A DNA stretch of 64,000 nucleotides from Siphonodentalium dalli (Eukaryota > Mollusca > Scaphopoda > Gadilida > Siphonodentaliidae): NCBI GenBank assembly GCA_032622095.1, contig CP136061.1, positions 24,614,991-24,678,990 on the forward strand, read 5' to 3'. Within the stretch, counting starts at the first letter, position 1; each line of letters opens with the position of its first letter. Position numbers and translations under genes: made by a program. This document shows positions 1 to 10,505 of the stretch, piece after piece. The notes beneath the pieces were generated by a model. It was not told the origin of the DNA. It made no database searches and saw only the letters and a program-made list of their open reading frames with translations.

Positions 1-43
1 GTGACGTCATTTGGATAAACGTACAGATGGATAATAAAATTGT

Positions 44-175
44 CATTATACAATGTTGTGTACTTGACCAGGTTTTGGTGAAAAGTCATATTAGACTCGA
101 CGCGTCTCATCCAATGACTTTTCAACATAACCTGGACTCGTACAAGAAAAACACATACTGTACACAACATTGTAT
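44..175. repeat. Imperfect foldback
   Basis: Inverted arms: ACAATGTTGTGTAC near 51 pairs with TACACAACATTGT near 161, and CCAGGTTTTGGTGAAAAGTC near 68 pairs with GACTTTTCAACATAACCTGG near 117. A short related motif (GGTGAAAAGTCATATT) reappears at 45620 inside a family-D element. Confidence 0.6.
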
Positions 176-667
176 ATTAACTTTATAATACGAAACAATA
201 TTATAAATTTGTCAAATTCCAACTCTGTATTTTCTAATAAACTGTTGCATCGATCATTCTACTTATAACACAAATTTCTATCTCACATGAGCACACAAAA
301 CTAAAAAGATCACAACAGGAAGCTAAATCTAACGTTCCATAGATAAGTTAAGTGTAAACTAATTCCGACTTCTATGCCTCCATCAGCCCACATCTCCTCC
401 GTAAAAAGCCTTTCACAGTTACATAATGTCTCTTACAAAGAAAACCCATTCACAAAAACCTAAATTAGTCTCAATCGATCAATATTGCTAGGAAATAGAC
501 ATTATGTGATCTCTGCTCAGATCGTTGTTTGAGATGCAGTATACACCGAGGAGATACAGACATACTCTCAGACTTCATTTATCTCGGTGCGACTTGGAAC
601 CGCTTCATCTTTCTCTCATCCTCGAGAGATAATTTGTCACTATTTCACGCTGATTTGTTCAGCTATT
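176..667. other. Intron, nothing recognised
   Basis: AT-rich sequence with no exon-like frame, terminal repeats or tandem structure that I can support. Confidence 0.5.
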
Positions 668-884
668 TACAGTAATGCTCTAAATAATTGACTCCTTAAC
701 CACAGCAGAATTATGGGTAACTTTTCATGATTTAGTCGGAAATATGGCTTGTTGCCATTCATCCGAAAGCTCTCAGTGAGAGCTTTCCGATGAATGGCAA
801 CAAGCCATATTTCCGTCTAAATCCTGAAAAGTTACCCATAATTCTGCTGTGGTTAAGGAGTCAATTATTTAGAGCATTACTGTA
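668..884. mobile_element. Family F foldback MITE (Tc1/mariner-like), complete copy
   Basis: Flanked by TA on both sides. The ends read CAGTAATGCTCTAAATAAT and its inverse, and the two halves are near-perfect reverse complements meeting at GAAAGCTCTCAGTGAGAGC, so the whole element is one 215-bp hairpin. The TA target and the CAGT start are those of Tc1/mariner-type elements (inference). Nine recognisable copies or fragments occur in the window. Confidence 0.75.
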
Positions 885-1042
885 CCTTGGATCATGAATT
901 CTACGAGTTAGTTTCTTGTCTTTTGTATTCTGCTGTGCACTTATTTCTGGTCTGACAGGATTTTTCTTTGAGAGCTCCTTGTTTGTTGGAATTTATATTT
1001 GGATATAAAACTGAACAGTTTTCTTTTTGGATTGGTGAGTTT

Positions 1043-1425
1043 CTTAAAGACATTTTATGGACTTGTTCGGGTTCGTGAAACTAATAAGTTAATATTCAGG
1101 CGCTATGCCAACTGGAGGAATGTAACATCACTGTAAATCTCAAGCAAAACGACCGTATCACTCCATAGAAAACATGGTCTGAACTATTCTCAATTGTTAA
1201 TATTTACTTTCAAATTTGGGACGCAACTTTTGGCAATAAACTAACGACAAATATCTTGTCATCGAGAATCACCGCGATTAATTAATATAGAAGAATGATG
1301 GTGTGTGTTGTCAATTTGGATATACATGTACTATTAGTAAAAATAACTACATGTACTTGAACAAGATTATTCTCCATTTCTATTTGATCACCATTCCAGA
1401 GTGTTTCACATCACTTTAATGGGAC
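1043..1425. repeat. Family G interspersed repeat, copy 1
   Basis: Starts CTTAAAGACATTTTATGGAC and ends near CACATCACTTTAATGGG. Two diverged copies occur at 51413-51786 (same orientation) and 55663-56033 (inverted). Shared blocks include GACTTGTTCGGGT, AACTAATAAGTTaaTATTCA and ATTATTCTCCATTTCTATTT. No coding frame; class unknown. Confidence 0.7.
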
Positions 1426-1776
1426 ACATGTAGCTTTATTATTGGTTAAAAATTACATGCAGATACACAAGTTACTTGACAGCTGATAATTAGAATATGA
1501 CAATAAAATTGCCTTGCCTAAATAACTATTTACTTGTCTAATACATGTAATAAATAATTATTATTAAATGTGTGTCATATTTATAACTATCCATATTATC
1601 AAGGTTAACTTTAGGCCAGCAATTGTTTTCTTTTGACGTTGTTGGGGATTGATATTGTCCAACAGATATATATTTTATATCCATAAACATATTTAATTTA
1701 TATGCCCAGAAAAAACAAAGTATTAGAAATTTCTCACTTCAAAACTCTGAACATTGTGTGTGGTGCAGAACACACA
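1426..1776. other. AT-rich intron
   Basis: No feature recognised; runs of AT-rich DNA up to the next family-F element. Confidence 0.5.
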
Positions 1777-2185
1777 TACAGTAATGCTCTAAGTAATCGG
1801 CTCCTTAACCACAGCAGAATTATGGGTAATTTTTCAGGATTTAGTCGGAAATATGGCTTGTTGGGGGGGGGGGGGGGGGTTCCTATGTCATAACTTGCTT
1901 GGAAAATCTTTGCAATTTATCATGCCTGTCAATTTCAACATTGTTTTTTTCTCTATATTTTGCAAATATATCAGCAAGCTATTAGACAAATGAGCTATCT
2001 CAACAACTCACTGCTTGATATATATTCATCAGAAAGCTCTCAGTGAGAGCTTTCCGATGAATGGCAACAAGCCATATTTCGAGCTTTCCGATGAATGGCA
2101 ACAAGCCATATTTCCGACTAAATCCTGAAAAGTTACCCATAATTCTGCTGTGGTTAAGGAGTTGATTATTTAGGGCATTACCGTA
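1777..2185. mobile_element. Family F MITE split by an insertion
   Basis: The left half (1777-1862) stops at ATGGCTTGTT, exactly at a 17-bp G run (1863-1879). The right half resumes at about 2028 (TTCATCAGAAAGCTCTC) and runs to ATTACCGTA at 2185. The right half contains an internal repeat of about 36 bp (GAGCTTTCCGATGAATGGCA twice). The 1863-2027 insert is AT-rich apart from the G tract and shows no terminal repeats of its own. Confidence 0.65.
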
Positions 2186-2979
2186 GCAGATATAGAGAGA
2201 CTCCGCCCTCAGTTTAATATCTTACTGTTGTGACTCTGAAGGGCCACATCCTTCTCTTACTGCAGACAGATAACTTGTCAGTGTTTCATTGGATCTTGTT
2301 TTTTATGCTGTTTACCTTGGAATATGAGTTCTAGGAGTTAGTTTTACGTCTTTTTATTCTCTCTTGCATTTATTCCTGGTATGGCAGGATATTTCCTCGA
2401 GAGTTCCTTGTTACCATTGGAATTTATGTTTGGATAACTAATAGTTTTCGTTTTGGATTGAGTTGTGAGTATCTCCTTGTAGCATTATTATACCCCCATA
2501 TACGGTAAAGTTATAGGAATCAGCTTGTTCATCCGTAACTTGGTCCGAGTCTGCATTCCAACATTTTTCAGTCAATTCTTTTTAAACTTGGCATAAAAAT
2601 TTAGTAACATGGGAACCGTTGCCTTGTGTACCTGCAATTATGAGGTTATCTTTTTTTAGTGGATCCTTGTATTTTTGAAAACAAATATGTTAATTAATGT
2701 AGCCCAATTGCACTGTGGTGTGGGGGTGTTATTTAGCAAATAATTTGAATAAACTATTGGATAATACATCAAGCACAATTGATTTATGATCTCATTTGGC
2801 CAAGAGTGATTTCAAGTCTATGACTGTTTGGTGCGATTTTAAAAGGTTGTACATGTATGTGCACTTTGATGGGGCAACGTCATAGATGATTCCAATCTGT
2901 GATTAAATTTTTTGATCGTAATTATGGTCTTTTATTTATATGCTTTGAAGCTTTGGTAGATGATAAATCAACGAGAGTT
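2186..2979. other. Intron with a degraded dispersed repeat
   Basis: 2487-2720 resembles the family-P repeats (phrases such as TTCATCCGTAACTTGGTCCG, compare 11958). The rest is AT-rich with nothing recognised. Confidence 0.4.
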
Positions 2980-3905
2980 CAGTGTTCATGCTGTCATAGG
3001 CAAATTATTTATTTTTTTCGAAAATGGCAAACAAAAATTTCATTGGGCCAAACTTTTACCAAAGTTTTTTTTTACCTTAAAATCGGAAATCTAATTCAAA
3101 AGCCCAAATTCATTTTGTAACTGGAGCGACATGAGAATCAAATTTATAGTATGATAATCTTCCAATTGATTAAGTGATACAGTCTAATGGGTAACAAAGC
3201 TACTCAATGCAGTGCACTATCACACATTTGGTCACCAAATGCAATAAAACAGTTATGAGAATTAACACTAATGAATCATGTCTGTCATAAGGTTGAATGG
3301 TAGATGGTTGGTAGTGGTATATTGTCAAGTAACAATGGTGGGATTAACCCTTTACCCAACAGAAGGGCCCTGTGCCAATGCATTCTCTTATATGTGCGAG
3401 TCGACCATAGGTCGCCTCGCATATATAAGAGAATGCATTGGCTTAACACATTAAAAATTATAAAATTGTTAAAGAATCTAAGAAAAAATGGTAAAAAGTG
3501 TTAAAAAAAGATTTTGTTTAGGCCAATGCATTCTCTTATATATGCGAGGTGACCTATGGTCGACTCGCATATATAAGAGAATGCATTGGCACAGGGCATA
3601 ACTGTAACTATCACAATGTGGTCAAGGAGCCGGTTCCAATGATATCCATATTTGTATGGTTCTATTGAGACAGACCGAAGATATTTTAGGCTGTTGAAGC
3701 TTTATTTGGCCGGTTTTGGCCGTTTTGTTGGGTAAAGGGTTAAAGAAGTCTAGCATAATTATATAGAATGCTAGATGCTAAATAAAACAAAAAATATTCA
3801 TCAATTGTGAGATCAGAAAATGAGGATTTTAATTATGCCAAAAAAATTAAATAAGAATTGGCCAAAAAATTAACCAAATGATTTTTCGGCCCAGCTTGAA
3901 CACTG
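2980..3905. mobile_element. hAT-like non-autonomous element K2, carrying a family A MITE
   Basis: Ends CAGTGTTCATGCTG (2980) and CAGCTTGAACACTG (to 3905) are inverted, and resemble those of element K1 (10506-11432). The interior holds GGCAAATT/GGCCAAAAAATT motifs also shared with K1. The flanking 8-mers (CGAGAGTT, GAGTGGTT) no longer match well, so the target duplication is decayed or absent. Family A copy 1 is inserted inside. Confidence 0.5.
3344..3743 (+). mobile_element. Family A double-hairpin MITE, copy 1 (reference)
   Basis: A 400-bp element on TTAA at both ends, with inverted termini CCCTTTACCCAACA and TGTTGGGTAAAGGG. Inside are two palindromes of 69 bp (3374-3442, 3522-3590), each built of a 27-bp arm (GCCAATGCATTCTCTTATAT...) around a 15-base loop. 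The second palindrome is the reverse complement of the first. A unique 130-bp tail (GGAGCCGGTTCCAATGATAT...) gives orientation. TTAA targets and CCC-starting ends are typical of piggyBac-type transposition (inference). No coding capacity; open frames inside come from the palindromes. Confidence 0.9.
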
Positions 3906-4456
3906 GAGTGGTTCATATACTGTGAATCAAAATCAAAACTGTCATGACTCCAAATCAAAAATGATTCGAGAGACCATTTCGAAAAAACCTAATTTGACTC
4001 ATTGAATTGCAGGAGCCTACACAGTGGCATGAACCCTGTACATATTACAAAATGCAATGCAATATGTCCCTGAACTCTTTCTCATTGCAGTATAATCTAT
4101 AGGTGATTACCTTGTGGGTATATCCTCTTGACTTGATTACGTTGCTTCTATGTTTTTATAGTGTTTACTTTGGATCAGAGTTTCTAGAAGTTAGCTCTTC
4201 ATCTCTACAGTTTTGTGGTGCGGTTATTTCAAGACTGACACTGTGTTTACATGGATTCTTGTTTATTTTTTCTTTAAGAGTCAAGTTTCTTAGAGCACCA
4301 ATCTGCTATTCAATATCCATGACCAAATGTGACATTAGTTCTGACTATTGTATTCATAATTAATACAATTTGTATTTAGCGCTTACCACATAAGTCTGTA
4401 AGCATTTATTGAATATTTACATTATTACCTTAAATCAAATTTAATGTGTGCAGCCA

Positions 4457-4836
4457 TTAGTCCAAAGAAAATTAAATGTCTGGTTTGGGTTACAAGCGGG
4501 AAAAAAAATAGGGTTGGTAGGCAGGCTTGAAATTTGATTTTTATTTATTAATTTTTTATTTTGACATATTCTTACTACTTTTCATGTGCATACTTTACTC
4601 TGCAAGATTGACATAAAACAACTTTTGATTATTTTTGTACGAATTTTAATATTACACAATACAGTTACTGAGAAATCAACCTATTCTTTGATATTGAAAT
4701 GTGTTTTTTGTGTTTTATGAAATATGTTGAGAAAAAAATAAATAGATTTTCTTGAAAACCATGGAAAAAACTTTAGGGTAATGGTTTAAAATAGGGTCGG
4801 TAGGGAAACCCAAACCACAACTATTTTTTTCTTTGG
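4457..4836. mobile_element. Short element with imperfect terminal inverted repeats
   Basis: The left end CCAAAGAAAATTAAATGTCT followed by GGTTTGGGTTAC is inverted at the right (AAACCCAAACCACAACTATT then CTTTGGCC), about 40 bp with mismatches. The interior is AT-rich without a reading frame. Superfamily not assignable. Confidence 0.5.
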
Positions 4837-5076
4837 CCTTATAGTTGCTTTACTGGATCCAGAAGACATGCAAAACCCTGTTAATTAGCAGAAATTTTCC
4901 TAGGCTTTAAAATTGCCAAGGCCAGAAATGTCTCCTTGACAAAAAAAACCTAGGATCTGCCTAGTTGCATGCTCTACACATATAACTTCAGTCTACTATT
5001 GGAACTTGGTCCATTATCATGGCAAACTTTGGTTGGATCTGGTTTAAAATTGCTGATTATCAATATAATCTTTGTT

Positions 5077-5180
5077 AGCTTTCCTATGAATGGCAACAAG
5101 CCATATTTCCGACTAAATCCTGAAAAGTTGCCCATAATTTTGCTGTGGTTAAGGAGTCGATTACTTAGGGCATTACTGTA
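5077..5180. mobile_element. Family F MITE, right half only
   Basis: Begins at AGCTTTCCTATGAATGGCAA, the centre of the family-F hairpin, and runs to GGGCATTACTGTA. The left arm is missing, so this copy can no longer fold. Confidence 0.75.
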
Positions 5181-5540
5181 GCTCTTGGCATTCAACAATG
5201 AACTTTTGCTGTCTGCAGACTGCAATATTAAGACGTTGCCAGCAATTTATTTCAATTTTGCACACAAAAAATAAATATCAGCAGGCTCTGAAATATATTA
5301 TTAAGAGTGTTGCGGATAGTGCAAGGATATATTTCACAACATATTCAACATGTGGTATACAGCAATGTGTATTAAATTGCTGTCATTCTGTTGAATACAT
5401 GTGCCTCAGGCCAATGGATGTAAAATAACAGCTATTTCAAGAGATAAGAGTATTGTCTGTATCTAGCATCCATTAGTAGTATCTGTCTATCAGATCTATT
5501 GTGGAAGGATGTGCATCAGAGATACATATACTCAGACACA

Positions 5541-5939
5541 TTAACCCTTTACCCAACAGAAGGGCCATGTGCCAATGCATTCTCTTATATATGCGAGTCG
5601 ACCATAGGTCGCCTCGCATATATAAGAGAATGCATTGGCTTAACACATTAAGAATTATAAAATTGTTAAAGAATGTAAGAAAAAATGGTAAAAAGTGTTA
5701 AAAAAAGTTTTTTTTTAGGCCAATGCATTCTCTTATATATGCGAGGCGACCTATGGTCGACTCGCATATATAAGAGAATGCATTGGCACAGGGCTAACTG
5801 TAACTATCACAATGTGGTCAATGAGCCGGTTCCAATGATATCCATATGTGTATGGTTCTATTGAGACAGACCGAAGATATTTTAGGCTGTTGAAGCTTTA
5901 TTTGGCCGGTTTTGGCCGTTTTGTTGGGTAAAGGGTTAA
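5541..5939 (+). mobile_element. Family A MITE, copy 2, with an empty-site paralogue
   Basis: Complete copy. The flanks (TGTGGAAGGATGTGCATCAG ... CAGACACATTAA | TTAATGTCAGGATATATACA) match uninterrupted sequence at 7226-7290, where a single TTAA (7262-7265) stands in place of the element. Confidence 0.9.
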
Positions 5940-5963
5940 TGTCAGGATATATACATCTGTTGG

Positions 5964-6352
5964 CAAGCCTGATTATAGTGTGTCTGTCATTTGCAGAATG
6001 AGGTCCCCAGAGGGCTATCATCACCAAATTCACCCTCTGGGGACCTCATTCTGCTTAAAGTTTCTTTATTATCAAATTTCTATATAAACTTCTTCACATA
6101 GTTTCTAATTTTTTTTACTTTAGTTTCTCTATATCCCCAAATTGGCAGATGACATAGTGCGTCATCAAGGTCCCCCCCAATGGGTACACATACATCGCAA
6201 TATTCACCATTTGGGAACTTCAATCTGAGTCTACATGTATGTCTCTCATAGCAGATGAGGCCATGCAGAATGGGTCCCCAGAGAGTGAATTTAGTCCCAC
6301 TATGCGGGATAGCACACTAAATTCAACCTCTGGAGACCGCATTCTGCAAATA
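5964..6352 (+). mobile_element. Family E terminal-hairpin element, copy 1
   Basis: Starts CAAGCCTGATTATAGTGTGT, then TGTCATTTGCAGAATGAGGT. It has a hairpin at each end made of AGAATGAGGTCCCCAGAGGG and its inverse, around a short loop (TCACCAAATTC). Both hairpins are present here, around 5997-6057 and 6270-6350. Family E ends are not on TTAA; class unknown. Confidence 0.7.
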
Positions 6353-6506
6353 CGAACACCTACTGTACATGGGCAGATAGTTATCTCACAAACCCTACAA
6401 ATGCTCTTCAGTGGAATTAAGCATCCAAAAGTGGGTTGTAGGAGAGGGCCGACGGCCCTGTCATATCTTCCCGGGTATCATCCCCAAACTCCAAACTTAC
6501 AGAGAG

Positions 6507-7214
6507 AGGTAGCTACCCCCTCTGCTGCCTGCCCAGGCACCCATGTCAGGTAGCTACCCCCTCTGTTCCCTGCTCCGGCTCTCATATCAGGCTGCTACCC
6601 TTCTGTTCCCTGCTCCGGTGCCCATGTCAGTGATGTCTGTCTGTCAGATCTATGGTGGAAGGACCCCCTCTATTCTCTGCTCGGTGCCCATGTCAGGCAG
6701 CTAGCCCCCTCTGTTCCCTGCTCCGGCGCCCATGTCATTGATGTTTGTCTATGAGATCTATGGTGGAAGGACCCCCTCTGTTCCGTGCCCAGGCGCCCAT
6801 GTCAGAAATGTATGTCTGAGATCTATGGTGGAAGGACCCCCTCTGTTCCCTGCTCCGGCGCCCATGTCATGCAGCTAGCCCCCTCTGTTCCCTGCTCCGG
6901 CACCCATGTCAGTAATGTCTGTCTATGAAATATATGGTGGAAGGACCCCCTCTGTTCCCTGCTCCGGTGCCCATGTCAGGCAGCTAGCCCCCTCTGTTCC
7001 CTTCTCCGGCGCCCATGTCATTGATGTATGTCTATGAGATCTATGGTGGAAGGACCCCCTCTGTTCCGTGCTACGGCGCCCATGTCATGCAGCTAGCCCC
7101 CTCTGTTCCCTGCTCCGGCACCCATGTCAGTAATGTCTGTCTATGAGATATATGGTGGAAGGACCCCCTCTGTTCCCTGCTCCGGCGCCCATGTCAGTAA
7201 TGTACTAGTATGTC
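6507..7214. repeat. GC-rich compound minisatellite
   Basis: A core of about 31 bp (CCCCCTCTGTTCCCTGCTCC then GGCGCCCATGTCA) recurs roughly a dozen times. Its alternating spacers are a short one (GGCAGCTAG) or a longer one (TTGATGTATGTCTATGAGAT then CTATGGTGGAAGGA). This is a strong GC contrast with the AT-rich intron. No long frame is maintained across the array. Confidence 0.85.
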
Positions 7215-7914
7215 TATGAGATCTATGGTGGAAGGATGTGCATGAGAGATACCCAGACACATTAATCTCAGTATGATTGGAGGATATATGCATCGTGACT
7301 GCAGATAACTCAGATAGATAACCCAGGCTTGCTTCACTGTTTTTTGTTCTGTTTGCTTTGGATTGAAAATTCTAGAACTTCGGGAGGTATGTGGTTACCT
7401 GTTGGATGTGTCTTAACAGTTTGATATTCGGGACATTGTTTTCTTAGCATTTCTTGTTTTCTCAGTGTTAGGTGTGGTTAAATGATATGTGTTTCTACCA
7501 AGATAAGCACGTTTTGTGTAGAATGATAAATTTGCCTTTTGAAAATGTAATTTCGGGACTCCATGCTATATTTTACGATACCTTAACTTTGTTAAAAAAT
7601 GCAACATTGGTGAGAATATTTTGCAAGAAAAAGAATTTATTGCCCATGTTTTTGATGATTTGGAGGGCACTAACAGGGCAATCAATCCTAGACAACAATT
7701 CTTATGTCAACTGATCAGTCCTTGAAATTGGCCACGGCAATACGCAATGCCGTGGGAAATGCTGTGGCATCTAACATACCACAGCATTAAATTTGCCATG
7801 GGACATTTTCCGTAATTTCGAGCACTGACTGATGTAGACGTTCCAAATACTCGAGATGAGAATACACATCACATGATTTGTCGTTATAAAAGTCTGCATG
7901 TTTCTCGATGGGTA
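7215..7914. other. Intron with family-A empty site
   Basis: 7217-7290 is the paralogous uninserted copy of the family-A copy 2 target. 7729-7806 holds a short CCACGGCAATaCGCAATGCCGTGG palindrome. Nothing else recognised. Confidence 0.55.
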
Positions 7915-8022
7915 TACTGTAATGCCCTAAATAATCGACTCCATATATTTCCGACTAAATCCTGAAAAAATAGCCATAATTCTGCTGTGGTTAACGAGTC
8001 GATTATTTAGGGCATTACTGTA
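7915..8022. mobile_element. Family F MITE, internally deleted
   Basis: TA-flanked, with both outer arms present (CTGTAATGCCCTAAATAATC / TAGGGCATTACTG), but most of the central hairpin is missing, leaving 104 bp. Confidence 0.7.
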
Positions 8023-9015
8023 GCTTTACTATGGATATATGCATGTTAAATACCCACATCCAGTTGTAACTAGAAATCTGATTGGCTGCAATGCCACGTT
8101 CAAATCCTTCCCAGAAGATGGGAGCGATTGCTTTCACACCTGTATGCACTCGTAATTTTTCACATGCCAAAAAATTTGCTCTCGTCCCTTTTATCAAAAT
8201 ATTATTGTCACTGTAATCATTAATACAATATTGTACTAATTGAAGGTATATTTAGAATCTTTCCCATCTCAGTTAAATTATGGGCATGTGAAGGTGTAAC
8301 TGGACATACATGTAAGTCTATCCCACAGTGACATTTTGTTTTAGAAAAACCCACATGGTGGGGAATCACATGGTTTTGAGGTTAGCGGATAGATATGCTT
8401 TATTCTCTCATCCAAATAAACACATGGAAATTACATGTAACGGATATTGAGAAACAGAGTTATATACAATGCGAGTACCATGCATACACAATGGCCGAGG
8501 CTGATGCAAATGCACAAATAACATAATCTATGAGAAAAAATAATCTATTTTAAAAAGTTGATACCTTATTTGTTCGGAAATACTCAGTGATTTTATATAA
8601 CATTCTGAATAAAGTTGCCAGTCGGAGGTGCGTGGAGTACACCAGTCCATACATCTTGGAGAATCCTTCGACTGACAACTTTGGTCAGAATGTTAGAGCA
8701 AATAAATGTGAATTTGGACACAGATGATGTATCAGCTTGTTTGTATAGCATCTGCTCGTATCTGACAAAATACCATGTAATATTGCCTAATTCCTCGTTT
8801 CTGGTCGCGTTTTCGATCACCTCAGCCATTTTGAATGCGTGGTACTCATCAACTCGAAAGCATATGATTCCCCACCGTGAACCCAACTTACTATTATATT
8901 ATGGGCACAATTTCATCTGTCTTCAGAAACATCGGGAGTATATGTGCCCAACGAAACATTGGAAGTATATGACTCTTATGTATTTGACTCTATATATATT
9001 TTCTTCTGTTCACAG
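8023..9015. other. Intron upstream of first exon in window
   Basis: Only the 3' splice signal just before 9016 is recognisable. Open frames on both strands at 8593-9015 show no family resemblance. Confidence 0.5.
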
Positions 9016-9099
9016 CATAGATGGTGCTATAGATGACCTCAAGAAACTTCCAGTTATTCCAACTAACACACTCAAAGAGCACCCCTCCATAACTTACTG
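9016..9099 (+). CDS. FRMD4: FRMD4-like gene, exon in FERM F2 lobe
   Basis: Internal exon of an FRMD4A/B-type FERM scaffold protein; the family acts at the cell cortex and junctions with cytohesin and Par-complex partners (family knowledge). The 84 nt start with the third base of a codon after a pyrimidine-rich acceptor (ttctgttcacag) and read IDGAIDDLKKLP then LKEHPSITY, the F2-lobe LKEHPS signature of FRMD4 proteins. It ends on two bases of a Cys codon (TG) before gtaagt, and joins exactly with the leading T of the exon at 20711 to give YCEERVV. The open frame continues upstream of the acceptor and matches nothing there. Earlier exons (F1 and most of F2) were not found in 1-9015 and should lie upstream. 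Confidence 0.88.
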
Positions 9100-9205
9100 G
9101 TAAGTAACGTAATATCAACCTTCATAACTTACTGGTAAGTAACGTAATATCAACCTCCATAACTTACTGGTAAGTAACGTAATATCAACCTCCATAACTT
9201 ACTGG
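9089..9205 (+). repeat. 35-bp tandem repeat duplicating a splice donor
   Basis: Four copies of a 35-bp unit (CATAACTTACTGGTAAGTAA...) begin near 9089, 9124, 9159 and 9194. The first copy includes the last 11 bases of the coding exon and its donor. Copies 2 and 3 repeat the donor GGTAAGT with GT at 9135 and 9170; copy 4 is degenerate (GGTTAAG). The first donor (GT at 9100) is the one whose phase matches the next exon. Using either later donor would bring in an in-frame TAA directly after the Trp codon TGG. Confidence 0.9.
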
Positions 9206-9346
9206 TTAAGATAGTAATATATAGGCCACTTGTTTGTGCACTGTCTCCAGCCAAACATTAAATCAGATTCCTTGAATCTATAATGTGTGTAATCGCAATA
9301 TTGGAAAACAGCAGTGCCTTTTACTTTTTGATCACTGACAAGTTTG

Positions 9347-9609
9347 TTAACCCTTTGATGACTGGAGCATCCTGAATTTTTGCAAAAACCCTGTGTCAGT
9401 GCATTCTCTTAAATATGCGAGTCTCCCGTAGGGCGCCGCACATATACAAGAGAAAGCATTGGCCAAACAATATTGACTGTGATCTTGTAAGCCAGTGCAT
9501 TCTCTTATATATGTGAGGCACCCAATGGGCAACTCGTATATATAAGAGAATACTCTGGCACAGGGTCTTTAATGCTACACCAACGCGACTCCCATCATGA
9601 AATGGTTAA
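9347..9609 (+). mobile_element. Family D MITE, copy 1
   Basis: Starts TTAACCCTTTGATGACTGGA and ends CTCCCATCATGAAATGGTTAA. It holds two hairpins of the CAGTGCATTCTCTTA type with loops built on CTCCC..GGG(A/C)G, separated by an AACAATATTGACTGTGATCTT-like spacer. It shares its last TTAA with family A copy 3, which starts there. Confidence 0.8.
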
Positions 9610-9925
9610 CCCTTTACCCAACAGAAGGGCCCTGTGCCAATGCATTCTCTTATATATGCGAGTCGACCATAGGTCGCCTCGCATATATAAGAGAATGCAT
9701 TGGCTTTTTTTAGGCCAATGCATTCTCTTATATATGCGAGGCGACCTATGGTCGACTCGCATATATAAGAGAATGCATTGGCACAGGGCATAACTGTAAC
9801 TATCACAATGTGGTCAAGGAGCCGGTTCCAATGATATCCATATTTGTATGGTTCTATTGAGACAGACCGAAGATATTTTAGGCTGTTGAAGCTTTATTTG
9901 GCCGGTTTGTTGGGTAAAGGGTTAA
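9606..9925 (+). mobile_element. Family A MITE, copy 3, shortened
   Basis: Both hairpins are present, but the usual spacer of about 80 bp between them is reduced to about 10 bp (GCTTTTTTTAGGCC). The two palindromes are therefore nearly head-to-head, and the region is open in mirror image on both strands. Right end at TTAA 9922-9925. Confidence 0.9.
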
Positions 9926-9970
9926 AGGCCCATTTAATTTTAGAATCCCCAGATAAATTTATATAAAACA

Positions 9971-10012
9971 TATTCCATATTATATACCATATTATATACC
10001 ATATTATATACC
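9971..10012. repeat. 14-bp tandem repeat
   Basis: ATACCATATTATAT repeated three times. Confidence 0.8.
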
Positions 10013-10119
10013 AATACTCCAAAACATTGTATTTTCAACTAATATGAAATGTAATAAACTGTGAACATGTTGTTTTTGTTAAGATATCGATGTCTGTTCT
10101 GTGCTAAAGTTTCTGCACA

Positions 10120-10195
10120 AAGTCTATTATTTTCAATAGAGGGGAATAACTCTATTTATTTAGATATATAGTTATTCCCCTTCCATTGAAAATAA
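10120..10195. repeat. Short palindrome
   Basis: TTATTTTCAATAGAGGGGAA near 10127 is inverted near 10172 (TTCCCCTTCCATTGAAAATA). A 15-bp G run follows at 10235-10249. Confidence 0.65.
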
Positions 10196-10505
10196 ACTAT
10201 AGTTTTAATTATGTTGCATTCTGGGAGTCATAACGGGGGGGGGGGGGGGATGATTTTATGATTTCAGCTATTTTCTATAACTCTATTGGGCACCTTCTGA
10301 GACACAGACGTTCCAAATAGTGATAAATTATAGTATTTTAATCATATCTTATGGCATAGATTGTTATTAAAACCGTATATCAAGTCACTATAAAAAAAAA
10401 ATTAAGTGGGCCTTTAAAGTACGGAGAACCGAAAGTACTACAGGAACTGGTGCCAAAATAAATGGGGGAATACAGTCGGTGTGGGTACTGGGATCAGGTG
10501 AGGAT

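Noticed and set aside
1-9015. Upstream FERM F1/F2 exons
   Set aside because: I looked for the expected F1 and F2 motifs in the plus frames and found none; they probably lie outside the window.
8615-9103. 162-codon ORF as a gene
   Set aside because: Only the last 28 codons (9016-9099) match FRMD4; the rest lies before a clear acceptor and resembles nothing.
9572-9806. Mirror-image ORFs on both strands with RVDHRSPRIYKRMHWL-like peptides, also at many other places
   Set aside because: They are the palindromic hairpins of family A, open on both strands because they are inverted repeats. The same peptide recurs wherever the MITE does, without a gene structure.
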